Positions 22,256-32,700 of a stretch of DNA of 64,000 nt are shown in pieces (within the stretch, counting starts at the first letter, position 1; every line of letters begins with the position of its first letter). A program made the position numbers and the translations under genes. Below the pieces are notes generated by a model that was not told the origin of the DNA, did no database searches, and saw only the letters and a list, made by a program, of their open reading frames with translations. Origin of the DNA: Phoenix dactylifera (taxonomy: Eukaryota; Streptophyta; Magnoliopsida; Arecales; Arecaceae); contig NC_052404.1 in assembly GCF_009389715.1 (NCBI RefSeq), positions 7,090,745 through 7,154,744 of the forward strand. The letters are read 5' to 3'.

Positions 22256-22895
22256 CATAGGGTGCTAAAGCAAGTGTTCTTTATGCCTGAGTACTAAGTG
22301 ATTGGGGTGATTATTGATGAGAAAACTTAGCCTTTACTCTGAGATTGCATTGCATGGTGCCAATATCATGCAGTTGAGTGATAATGTAACTTGTCTGAAG
22401 AATTAAAGATAGTTCTTTGTTTTGTGAACTGGGAGACGACGCAGAAAACAAAATTGTCAAGAACCAGAAGCAAGCGACCGAGTTAGAGATTGGGCTGCTA
22501 AAACTATTGCTCAAAATATCAAATAAATGCATCCTGCTTGGAAAGTGAGAAGGTAAGAGTTAGCATGTAGGAATCATGGTTGCTTACTTTCAGAAAAAAT
22601 TCATGCTGTGGATCAGACATTACTGCATATTGTGAAACTTCAGCATAAGGCTCCAAGAGCCACCAAGAGGAGGGAACATGACATGCTAGGACTCAAATAC
22701 TTTAGCTTCCATGTATAGGTTTCATGGCATAAAAAGGACTACAAGAATTCTGAAGTTATAAAATTTGGCAACATTTCAGGACCGACACCTCATACTTGCT
22801 TTCTGCTCCTGTATGGCCTAATAAAACTTAGTGTTAATATCTATTCCATGACACGCACATCAGATTGGCAACTAGAAAAATTCTTCCTGTCCTCC

Positions 22896-24493
22896 CTACT
22901 GAAACTTCCAAGCAGAGAGAAAAAGCAATGGGGTTCCCTTCCACCCCATGGTCAAGGCCTTCCCATTCTTGTCGAGCCTTAAGAAGTGGCCATTAGCAAA
23001 CTGCTTACCTAGCAGGCTAGCTTGGTAACGGGACCACTGATTCATCTCCGTCTCGACGAGGCCATAACGAGCAAAGAATGACCTCCACACGCTGATGCCT
23101 ACATGCCTGACCACCCTCTCACTGCCTTCGGCCGCAATGATGCTTCGGATTCCCTGAGAAAGGAAGGATCCCTCTGTAGCCATTCTAGTTTTGTCATCCC
23201 TATCCATAAAACTAGCCAGGTAGTCAAAGAAGGCACTGTAGAAAAACAAAGCTTCAGTGAAGCGGTTGATGAAAGATGGGGAGTTCAGCTCAGCTTCAAC
23301 ATCCATAACTGTCATTATGCATGGCTTAAGTTTACGCATTACTCTCATGACATTCTCAAGCCTGTCAGGCCTCACAATCATAAAGCTCAGAACAAATGCA
23401 GAGTAGACACCGATCGCTTCACCCTCCTCCAGTTCAAACATATCTTCACTGAGATCCTTAATATCTGAAACTATCACTGCTTTAAAACTTAAAGGCAAGC
23501 CTAAAGCTTCAGCAAAGCTTGCCAGCCTGTTACCAGTTGCAGTGATGGCCTCTTCTGATGAACCTACTGCACTAATCTTCAGACGGTCGATTGGACAAGT
23601 TGATCTTGTGGCCAGAGCTTGCAACAAAATAACCCACCGGAGCCCGTGCTGGATCGAGAGATCGATCAGATGGATTTTCCTTGCGGTTGCCACATTGTCC
23701 AAAATGGTCTGCACTGAAGTGAAATCCATGATTTGCACATATGGCGTCTTCATGTGGAGTGCCACTTGCACCGGGTGGGCGGATAGCGTTGCTTTGATGA
23801 CCTCTTGTGCTGTCATTCCCCTATCCTTTGGAACCTTCCAACAAAGCCCTCCAGTTTCTCTATTGATCCTTTCTTGTAATGCATCTGCGAAGTAGAAAAC
23901 AACTCTCTGAACTGGATTGCCAGTGTCGGATGACAGCCTGCGACACTCCTGAAGTAAATTGCTAGCCCGATCATATTGCTGGTTGCTTACCTTCTCCGCT
24001 GCGGCGAGAAGAAGGCTTGCGAGGTCGACGTTCTTGATTTCCTCATTCGTGAGGCCTAAAGACAAGAAGCCAGCAGGATGCCGAGGATCACTTTCTCTAT
24101 GGGTTGACATCTGAACAAAATGGGCAGCAGCAATTCTGATGAAGTCCTCCGTCGATAACTCATCACCTCCTTCCGTCGGGTAGGTGACCCCGTCAGTTGC
24201 TTCATTCAGCTTTTCTCCACTCAGGCGACCGTGGCTAGATCTGTAGTTGTTCAGAAGCTCTAATGATGAGATGGTCGCCGGGGATGGCTTCTCCTTCGAT
24301 CCAAGGAGCTCGGAGATTTCAGGCAGCGGTGGCTGCTCTATCTCTGTCTCCAGGGCCAAAGGTTTGTCCAGGGACTGCATTGCTGCAGAAATCGTATCGA
24401 GCTGCATGTCATCCATCGCTGCAAGATCTTGGAAGCATTGCTGCTCACTGGATACCAAGGGGGTTCCTTTCTCGGAGGGGCCATCATGGTGGT
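22896..24493 (-). pseudogene. GRAS-5, 3' part (GRAS domain complete, 5' end displaced)
   Basis: Codons for about residues 107-636 of a GRAS protein nearly identical to GRAS-4, ending in LFLSAWKFQ. The gene is cut by an 18.8-kb LTR element; its 5' part lies at 43273-43574. The whole GRAS domain lies in this part and has no stop. The reading frame stays open for a further 40 or so codons into the adjacent LTR but meets a stop there before any ATG. The first in-frame ATG is therefore Met131 of the original protein (MDDMQLD). The LTR next to it has an outward-facing TATA box, so a shortened GRAS transcript is conceivable, but normal expression should be lost. Confidence 0.85.
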
Positions 24494-25853
24494 TGTTGCT
24501 GGAAATTGGACCCGGGGGCTGCCGCGAAGCCAGGGAAAGGAGGAGCTCCGCTGCCGGAAGGGCGGACGGCGGTGCGCCGGCCGGTGACGTCCTCCTGGAG
24601 GGGTGTAAGTCCTGCAAAAAAGCCGGTGGCCGGGCTCCCCGGCGCCGGCCCTCCGATGCTTAAGTCAGAGGGGGCAGATATGTGGAGAGAGCAAGGAAGA
24701 GAGTATATGGAGAAGGCAGCCGGAATATTTGAATAAGATGAAGAAGATGAAGAGGGTGATATCCTCTATTGTGTCTGTGCTGTTTGCTTCTTTTCACCCG
24801 GTCCAGGAGGGTTCTGTCCCGGGGGAGTTTTTTCTGTTTTTTGCCCCTCCTTTTTCCCCCCAGGTTTCCTTTTATAGAAGAATTTTTGTTACCTGGGAGG
24901 TGACAGGAGGTTTGTCCTGTTTTGTAATAATTGGGCACGATTTGGCCCATTAATGGCGTAGTGGCGAACGGAACCGAATCAGACCGGAACCAGGGAGTTG
25001 TCACGGTCGATCGGGCCTGTTGGAGTTGTTGAACCGCCGGCCGTGGTGGGCCTGGGGTCCGTGGATGGTAAGTGCATTTATTACCGAATGAACCGGCGGT
25101 CAGGTAGAGCCATACGCTCTGATGGTTCAGTGATCCGGAGATCGTCTTGGGCCGTGCTCATTAAATGACTGGGCGCATCAGAGACTTAAGGGAGTCTCAC
25201 GCATTGATGGCAGGTCGTGCCGAATATCTGCAGAGATCTTATGCCTTGATGGCTTGGAGATAGTGGCAGGCTATAGTAGAGTCGCGTGTATAGCCGCCGG
25301 ACCTTTCGAGAAAGCTTGGCGGGGAGGAGTATTAGTCAAGGCATCGGCTCGGCAAGGGTGCCGAGCCGAGCTGGTCGCCCAGAGGGGCGCCCTGTGGCGG
25401 GGTTGCTTCAAGTACTCCTGGTCGGCGCCCTTTGGGCGAGCACCTTCTAGCCGAGCGCCTCTATTTGGCGCTCTCTAGTCAGCGCTTTCTAGTTGAGCGC
25501 TTCTCTGGTCGGCGTCCGCTGGTCGGCTGTTCCTATCCGAGCATCTCTACTTGGCTATTTTGATTGGGCGCCTCTTGGCGCTCTCTCTGGTCGGCGCTCT
25601 TTAGTCGAGCGTCTTCCTGGTCGGCTCTTTCTAGCCGAGCATCCCTACTTGGGACGTTGGTTGGTCCGAGCGCCTCTTGGCGCTCCGGTCGGCACTCTTG
25701 GGCCGAGCATCTTTTCAGATTGGCGCTCTCTAGCCGAGCACCCCTCTGGTTGGTGCTCTCTGGTCGGCACTCTTTGGCCGAGCTCCTTTCTGGTCGGCGC
25801 TTTTTGGCCGAGCGCCTCCGTGGTGGTATGACTTTGGGGTTTTTCCCCCAACA
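24494..25853 (-). repeat. 3' LTR of the Tat element
   Basis: 1,360 bp, ending in TGTTG/CAACA at its two edges. On the minus strand a TATA box CTATAAAAGG lies at about 24868-24877, pointing towards GRAS-5. The stretch 25410-25835 (U3) is a degenerate minisatellite of 25-30-bp units built on GGTCGGCGCTCT and GCCGAGC. Confidence 0.93.
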
Positions 25854-26243
25854 CTACCCCCCGACTTCCGAGTTCCAGTTGGCTACCAGCTGGAGCGCGG
25901 GAAGTAGCTTTAGTTGGGCCGTTACGGATTCCGAAAATTTTTTAATTTACTGCGCATTTTGAATTATCGGAGGCTTTGAGGTGCCTTTAATAGGCGGCGT
26001 CTCTTCTTTCCCGAAAAGCCTCATTATTGGGGCACCTTTCGCGAAGCGTCCTCGCGTCGTGGGCTCATGATGGGGCCGCACGATCTTCGATTGCGGACGC
26101 CTTTCCGCACAATCCGATGGGGCGCTTCGATGTTTGAAGCGCTAGCCCTAATTAAATGCGTCGTTCTGTCTTTTAGACCGACACGTGTTATCATCTAATC
26201 GGGACGCAGCGTTTTCTTCGCTGATCCGGGCCGTTGGGGAGGT

Positions 26244-26251
26244 CTATATAA
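26244..26251 (+). promoter_or_regulatory. TATA box of the antisense ORF in the Tat element
   Basis: CTATATAAACTC on the plus strand about 175 bp upstream of the ATG at 26423, which itself sits in the good context CCACCATGA. It points opposite to gag-pol. The region upstream, about 26170-26230, includes a CACGTG core (GACACGTGTTATC). Confidence 0.6.
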
Positions 26252-26422
26252 ACTCTCCCCCGGCCCCCTGTCCTCTTTCTATTGCTTTCTGCTTCCAGTT
26301 TCCTATTCTTCCAATCTTCCTCAGACCGAAGTCCCTTTTCTCCGGCATCTTCCCCAGGTCCCCCGTCTTTTTGATTTCTCTCTCTTGCAATAGGTTCTTT
26401 GCCTAGTGAAGTAGTGTCCACC

Positions 26423-28716
26423 ATGAGTGTCCTGGAGGTCGAGATGACCGAAGAGTGGTTTTTCCCTCTTCACGGGTTCCGTTTGGAACCCGCCAGGCCA
26501 AGGGATCGGGTAACCGATCCTCCGGTAGGCCGGATCGGAGTGCACTCAGAGTCACTCTGGGCCGGCCTCCGATTTCCTCTTCACAGCTTCGTGAATGAGT
26601 TGCTGGCGGTATGCCAGTTGGTTCCGGCGCAACTCACTCCGAATGCCTGGAGGACAGTGATGGGCTTCCTGTCACTGTGTTTACTGCAGGGGATTCCTAC
26701 CTCTGTCAACGTCTTCCGGCGACTTTTTATTTTTAAGTCGAATCCGGGAGACGGGGAGTGGCTCTACATCGCCCTTCGGGCGGGTCGGCCACTCTTTCAT
26801 GGTGCCCCCTCATCCATTCATGGCTGGAAGGAGAAATTCTTCTTCCTGGGCTCTGAACGGTCCTGGGGGTTTGACCCCAGGTGGAGGCCGGCCCAGCTTA
26901 AGTCCATCAACAGGCCCCCCCAGCTTTCTCCGCGTGAGCAGGAGATCCTTGACACCATCCGCAGCCTTGGGGACGGGATTTTGCTGAACGGCCTCATTAG
27001 CGAGGACGCTCTGGTGAACGTGGGCCTGAGCTCGGCACGTCCTCAGGGTAAGGATAGTTACAGCAACCTTTTATTTCCTTATTGTTCTAATGTTCTAATT
27101 TTGTTCGTCTTTGCAGACATCGCAAAGATGGTGACGAAAAGCGAAGTTCTTTACGCCCGCTTCCAGAAGAGAGCGGCCGAGCTCTCGGGAGAGCCCACCG
27201 AGCCGAGAAAGAAGCAAAAGGTCTCGGCAACCTCGACTCCCTCGGCGGCAGCGGTGGCCGAGGCGGGTCCTTCCCGCCCTGCGCATCCCGAGGCGGGGCC
27301 TTCTCGCCCCGCTGACTCCGAGGCGGGTCCTTCTCAGCCCGCGCGCCCTGAGGCTGATCGGGGAGAGGGCGCGGGTTCCGGAGGCTCGGGCTCCAGAGGA
27401 GCCCCGATGGCGCCCCCATGCCCGGCGCCCTTGGTGCAGATCCCTGGTCGGCAGGACGCTCCAGTTGCCGACCAGGGGAGGAGTTCAGCGGGTCCCGTGC
27501 TTGCACGCCCCGCTATAGTTGTGCGGCGGTCAGATCGGCCGCTCGTCCGACCCCAGCCCCCTAGCTCCGAACCGGGGGGCAGTCAGGGAGCTTCGGGGTC
27601 GGCTCTACCTAGGCCAGCCGATGCTGGCCTTCCGGGCCCATCGGGCTCGGGGGGACGGGTGCCCCTTGCACCCACCTGGTCGGTGTTCGAGGGTGATTCA
27701 GCCCTCGAAAACCCTCGAGTAGCGCTGGAGGTATTCCGGGTCGCGCTGCTCCTAGCCGACCGGGCAATGATGCAGTCCATGAGCTATAATGCTTTCATGG
27801 ACTATACCCGCTGCAACGCCTTCCGGGTAAGTAAAATCTTCCACTTGTGTAATCCGTATAGATTTTCTACTAGTGGCGCCTTATGTTTTTCTTTTCGTCT
27901 CTTTTACAGCATTTGCACGAGACAGAGATGCTGATGCACCTAGTCCAAGAATACCGGGAGAAAGCCCGGAGGTGCCAGCGCAGTTACGAGGAGGCCCAGA
28001 AGAGGTACATGGCCGCCGAGGCGAAGTACCAGGCCTCCGAGGAGAAATACCAGGCCTTTGAGGCCGAACGACAGGTGTTCCAAGGAAAGGTCGGAGCATC
28101 TGATGAAAAGATTCGAGCTCTGACCGCTGAGCTCGATGAAGAGAAGGGCGCGCATGCATTGGCGAGGTCCGAGCTGCGCGCCGCAGAGGCTCGATTGGCC
28201 AAAGCCGAGCAGGCGTTGGCCTCCCGCGAGCAGGAGGTGGGGAATGCCCGCCTCCGACATTCGGAGCTCGAGCAGGAGCTAAGGGGCCTCGAGCGGAGAG
28301 CCGCGTACCACGAGGCCCGGGAGATAGAGGCCCGGGAGAACGCCCAGAACGCAGTGAAGCTCTTCCGCGAGTCGGAGGAGTTTCGCGAACTCATGGCAGA
28401 AGAGGGCGTGAACGGGCTAATCCAAGGCTTCCGGGATTTCCGCAACCAATTGCGGCGGCTTCTCCCGGATTTTGATGTAAACCTGCTCAAACCGGGAGCA
28501 GGGGTCGAAAGGCCGGGGGCGGAGGCGGAGGCAGAGACTCCGGAGGTCGACCAGGGAGGTCTGGCCGAGGCGGCCGGAGCCGTCCCCGAAGTTGCCGAGA
28601 TCGCCTCCGAGGCTACCCCCATTGCTGCCGAGGCCACCGAAGAGGTCCCGGCTGCTGAGTCAACCACTCCCGGTACTGCCGAGGCCGAGGTGGTCGAGCT
28701 CGAGCCTTTGATGTAA
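26423..28716 (+). CDS. Antisense extra ORF of the Tat element, putative gypsy-type transposon protein
   Basis: Oppositely oriented to gag-pol, between the repeat array and the 3' LTR, where several Tat elements carry an extra ORF. The N-terminal part (about the first 200 residues, with SLWAGLRFPLHSFVNELL) resembles the plant domain called putative gypsy-type transposon (Pfam PF04195, from memory). The middle is a Pro/Ser/Gly-rich low-complexity linker with repeated EAGPSRPA. The C-terminal part is a long Glu/Arg/Ala-rich coiled coil with an acidic tail. Short GT-AG intron-like segments lie between these parts, near 27.05-27.12 kb and 27.83-27.91 kb, and the ORF has its own TATA box. It looks whole. 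Its role is unknown; part of a transposon, not a host gene. Confidence 0.7.
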
Positions 28717-29249
28717 TTTTTGTTATTTCTTGTAAAGTCGGGATGGCCTCCCATACTTGTAAGGGTCAAACCCGAATTTTGTACTTAGCCTACGGGCCTT
28801 TTTGAAATGAATATACATTTCTTTTCTGGAAACTCGTCTGTCATAGTCCAAGTTTTTCTGCTCGGATCCGTTTTAGGTTCCGAGGATATGGGCTCTAGGG
28901 CCTCAGCTTTTCCCGCCACAGGGTTTGAGTTTAAGTTTGGCTTGCCGAGCTCCTTTGCTCGGTCCTTCAACCAGTGGTATAGCAGCGCTTGTGCTTATAC
29001 CACTGATTTGGGCTCGGAGAGTTTTACCGAGCCTAGTCCAGGACTTGACCGAGCCCTAAGGCGGTCACCAGGACTTAAACTTCAGCGAAGTTACCGATTT
29101 TCAATCCTCGCGTTGCCAGGGCGGACCACGTTCGTTTCCAACGAATAGGTCGAACGCCCGTCAGCTCGTGACGGGGATTCGCCGGACTTTGCATAATAAT
29201 GTGCTGGTGTTATGAGCACTCCTTCGCCGAGGCGATCGGAGACGCTCCT
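28717..29249. other. Non-coding stretch downstream of the antisense ORF
   Basis: Part of the Tat element. It begins with the likely 3' UTR of the antisense ORF (T-rich, with AATGAATATA near 28806) and then enters GC-rich spacer with CCGAGC motifs. No protein domain recognised. Confidence 0.4.
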
Positions 29250-29715
29250 CTGGTCGGTGTCCGTTCTTTGAGGACATCGGCAGAGAAAAATCCGAGAACA
29301 GGATAGGTAATGTAGAAACATTAATGTAGAAACATTAAATGGGTACCTTGTACCATGTGTGTCCTTGCGCCGGGGCGACTGAAGACACTTCTCTGCTCAG
29401 ACTCCGTTCTTTGGGGACGTCGGCAGAGAAATCCAAAGATAGATAAAATAATGTAAAAACATTAATGTGGAAACATTAAATGGGTACCTTGTACCATGTG
29501 TGTCCTTGCGCCGGAGCGACTGAAGACACTTCTCTGCTCAGACTCCGTTCTTTGGGGACGTCGGCAGAGAAATCCAAAGATAGATAAAATAATGTAAAAA
29601 CATTAATGTAGAAACATTAAATGGGTACCTTGTACCATGTGTGTCCTTGCGCCGGGGCGACTGAAGACACTTCTCTACTCAGACTCCGTTCTTTGGGGAC
29701 GTCGGCAGAGATCCA
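29250..29715. repeat. 141-bp tandem repeat in the Tat element
   Basis: GGGTACC recurs at 29341, 29482 and 29623, exactly 141 bp apart. Two full units and two partial ones are present. Each unit contains a doubled ATTAATGTAGAAAC-type segment followed by a GC-rich half with CTTCTCTGCTCAGACTCC. Confidence 0.85.
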
Positions 29716-29726
29716 GCGATGAAGAG

Positions 29727-32700
29727 CGGGCCGAGCTTGTTGGCTGAAGCCGATGGAGCACGAGCTGAGCTCGTCCGATCAGAGAGGACCGCTGCTCATA
29801 GCTGATGGAGCACGAGCCGAGCTCGTCCGGTCAGAGAGGACCGCTACTCATAGCTGATGGAGCACGAGCCGAGCTCGTCCGGTCAGAGAGGACCGCTACT
29901 CATCTCGATGTTTCGAGCATCCCTATAGCCGGGGCATCCCGACGTCTCGGGGCATCCTGACTGTAATCAGGGTAGGAGCACGAGCCGAGCTCGTCCAGTC
30001 AGAGAGGACCGCTAACTCATAGCCGATGGAGCACGAGCCGAGCTCGTCCGGTCAGAGAGGACCGCTACTCATATCCCGACGTCTCGGGCGTCCCTATAGC
30101 CGGGGCATCCCGACGTCTCGGGGCATCCTGACTGTAGTCAGGGTAGGAGCACGAGCCGAGCTCGTCCGGTCAGAGAGGACCGCTAACTCATAGCCGATGG
30201 AGCACGAGCCGAGCTCGTCCGGTCAGAGAGGACCGCTACTCATATTCCGACGTCTCGGGCGTCCCTATAGCCGGGGCATCCCGACGTCTCGGGGCATCCC
30301 GACGGATCGGGGCATCCCGACGTCTCGGGGCATCCTGACCGTGGTCAGGGTAGGAGCACGAGCCGAGCTCGTCCGGTCAGAGAGGACCGCTAACTCATGG
30401 CCGAAGGAGCACGAGCCGAGCTCGTCCGGTCAGAGAGGACCGCTAACTCATAGCCGATGGAGCACGAGCCGAGCTCGTCCGGTCAGAGAGGACCGCTAAC
30501 TCATATTCCGACGTCTCGGGCGTCCCTATAGCCGGGGCATCCGACGTCTCGGGGCATCCTGACTGTAGTCAGGGTAGGAGCACGAGCCGAGCTCGTCCGG
30601 TCAGAGAGGACCGCTAACTCATAGCCGATGGAGCACGAGCCGAGCTCGTCCGGTCAGAGAGGACCGTTACTCATATCCCGATGGAGCACGAGCCGAGGTC
30701 GTCCGGTCAGAGAGGACCGTTACTCATATCCCGACGTCTCGGGCGTCCCTATAGCCGGGGCATCCCGACGTCTCGGGGCATCCCGACGGATCGGGGCATC
30801 CCGACGTCTCGGGGCATCCTGACCGTGGTCAGGGTAGGAGCACGAGCCGAGCTCGTCCGGTCAGAGAGGACCGCTAACTCATAGCCGATGGAGCACGAGC
30901 CGAGCTCGTCCGGTCAGAGAGGACCGCTAACTCATATTCGGGGAGCACGAGCCGAGCCCGACGGTGGAAGCCGATGGAGCACGAGCCGAGCTCGTCCGGT
31001 CAGAGAGGACCTCTAACTCATAGCCGATGGAGCACGAGCCGAGCTCGTCCGGTCAGAGAGGACCGTTAACTCATATTCGGGGAGCACGAGCCGAGCTCGA
31101 CGGTGGAAGCCGATGGAGCACGAGCCGACCTCGTCCGGTCAGAGAGGACCGCTAACTCATAGCCGATGGAGCACGAGCCGAGCTCGTCCGGTCAGAGAGG
31201 ACCGCTAACTCATATTCGGGGAGCACCAGCCGAGCTCGACGGTGGAAGCCGATGGAGCACGAGCCGAGCTCGTCCGGTCAGAGAGGACCGCTAACTCATA
31301 TTCGGGGAGCACGAGCCGAGCTCGACGGTGGAAGCCGATGGAGCACGAGCCGAGCTCGTCCGGTCAGAGAGGACTGCTAACTCATATTCGGGGAGCACGA
31401 GCCGAGCTCGACGGTGGAAGCCGATGGAGCACGAGCCGAGCTCGTCCGGTCAGAGAGGACCGCTAACTCATAGCCGATGGAGCACGAGCCGAGCTCGTCC
31501 GGTCAGAGAGGACCGCTAACTCATAGCCGATGGAGCACGAGCCGAGCTCGACGGTGGAAGCCGATGGAGCACGAGCCGAGCTCGTCCGGTCAGAGAGGAC
31601 CGCTAACTCATATTCGGGGAGCACGAGCCGAGCTCGACGGTGGAAGCCGATGGAGCACGAGCCGAGCTCGTCCGGTCAGAGAGGACCGCTAACTCATATT
31701 CGGGGAGCACGAGCCGAGCTCGACGGTGGAAGCCGATGGAGCACGAGCCGAGCTCGTCCGGTCAGAGAGGACCGCTAACTCATATTCGGGGAGCACGAGT
31801 CGAGCTCGACGGTGGAAGCCGATGGAGCACGAGCCGAGCTCGTCCGGTCAGAGAGGACCGCTAACTCATATTCGGGGAGCACGAGCCGAGCTCGACGGTG
31901 GAAGCCGATGGAGCACGAGCCGAGCTCGTCCGGTCAGAGAGGATCGCTAACTCATATCCCGACGTCTCGGGCGTCCCTATAGCCGGGGCATCCCGACGTC
32001 TCGGGGCATCCCGACGTCTCGGGGCATCCTGACCGTGGTCAGGGTAGGAGCACGAGCCGAGCTCGTCCGGTCAGAGAGGACCGCTAACTCATGGCCGATG
32101 GAGCACGAGCCGAGCTCGTCCGGTCAGAGAGGACCGCTAACTCATAGCCGATGGAGCACGAGCCGAGCTCGTCCGGTCAGAGAGGACCGCTAACTCATAT
32201 CCCGACGTCTCGGGCGTCCCTATAGCCGGGGCATCCGACGTCTCGGGGCATCCTGACTGTAGTCAGGGTAGGAGCACGAGCCGAGCTCGTCCGGTCAGAG
32301 AGGACCGCTAACTCATAGCCGATGGAGCACGAGCCGAGCTCGTCCGGTCAGAGAGGACCGTTACTCATATCCCGATGGAGCACGAGCCGAGCTCGTCCGG
32401 TCAGAGAGGACCGTTACTCATATCCCGACGTCTCGGGCGTCCCTATAGCCGGGGCATCCCGACGTCTCGGGGCATCCCGACGGATCGGGGCATCCCGACG
32501 TCTCGGGGCATCCTGACCGTGGTCAGGGTAGGAGCACGAGCCGAGCTCGTCCGGTCAGAGAGGACCGCTAACTCATAGCCGATGGAGCACGAGCCGAGCT
32601 CGTCCGGTCAGAGAGGACCGCTAACTCATATTCGGGGAGCACGAGCCGAGCTCGACGGTGGAAGCCGATGGAGCACGAGCCGAGCTCGTCCGGTCAGAGA

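Larger units (their letters stand above)
21492..22895. other. 3' flank of GRAS-5 (spacer D)
   Basis: Homologue of the spacer C 3' flank, with the expanded TA run and the second copy of the solo LTR (21996-22255). The hairpin region near 21746-21786 has one mismatch, as in C. No gene seen. Confidence 0.5.

Noticed and set aside
22896-24617. A 573-codon chimeric GRAS frame starting inside the LTR
   Set aside because: The apparent start is TTG, and no ATG lies between the upstream stop and the GRAS sequence; treated only as an open extension.
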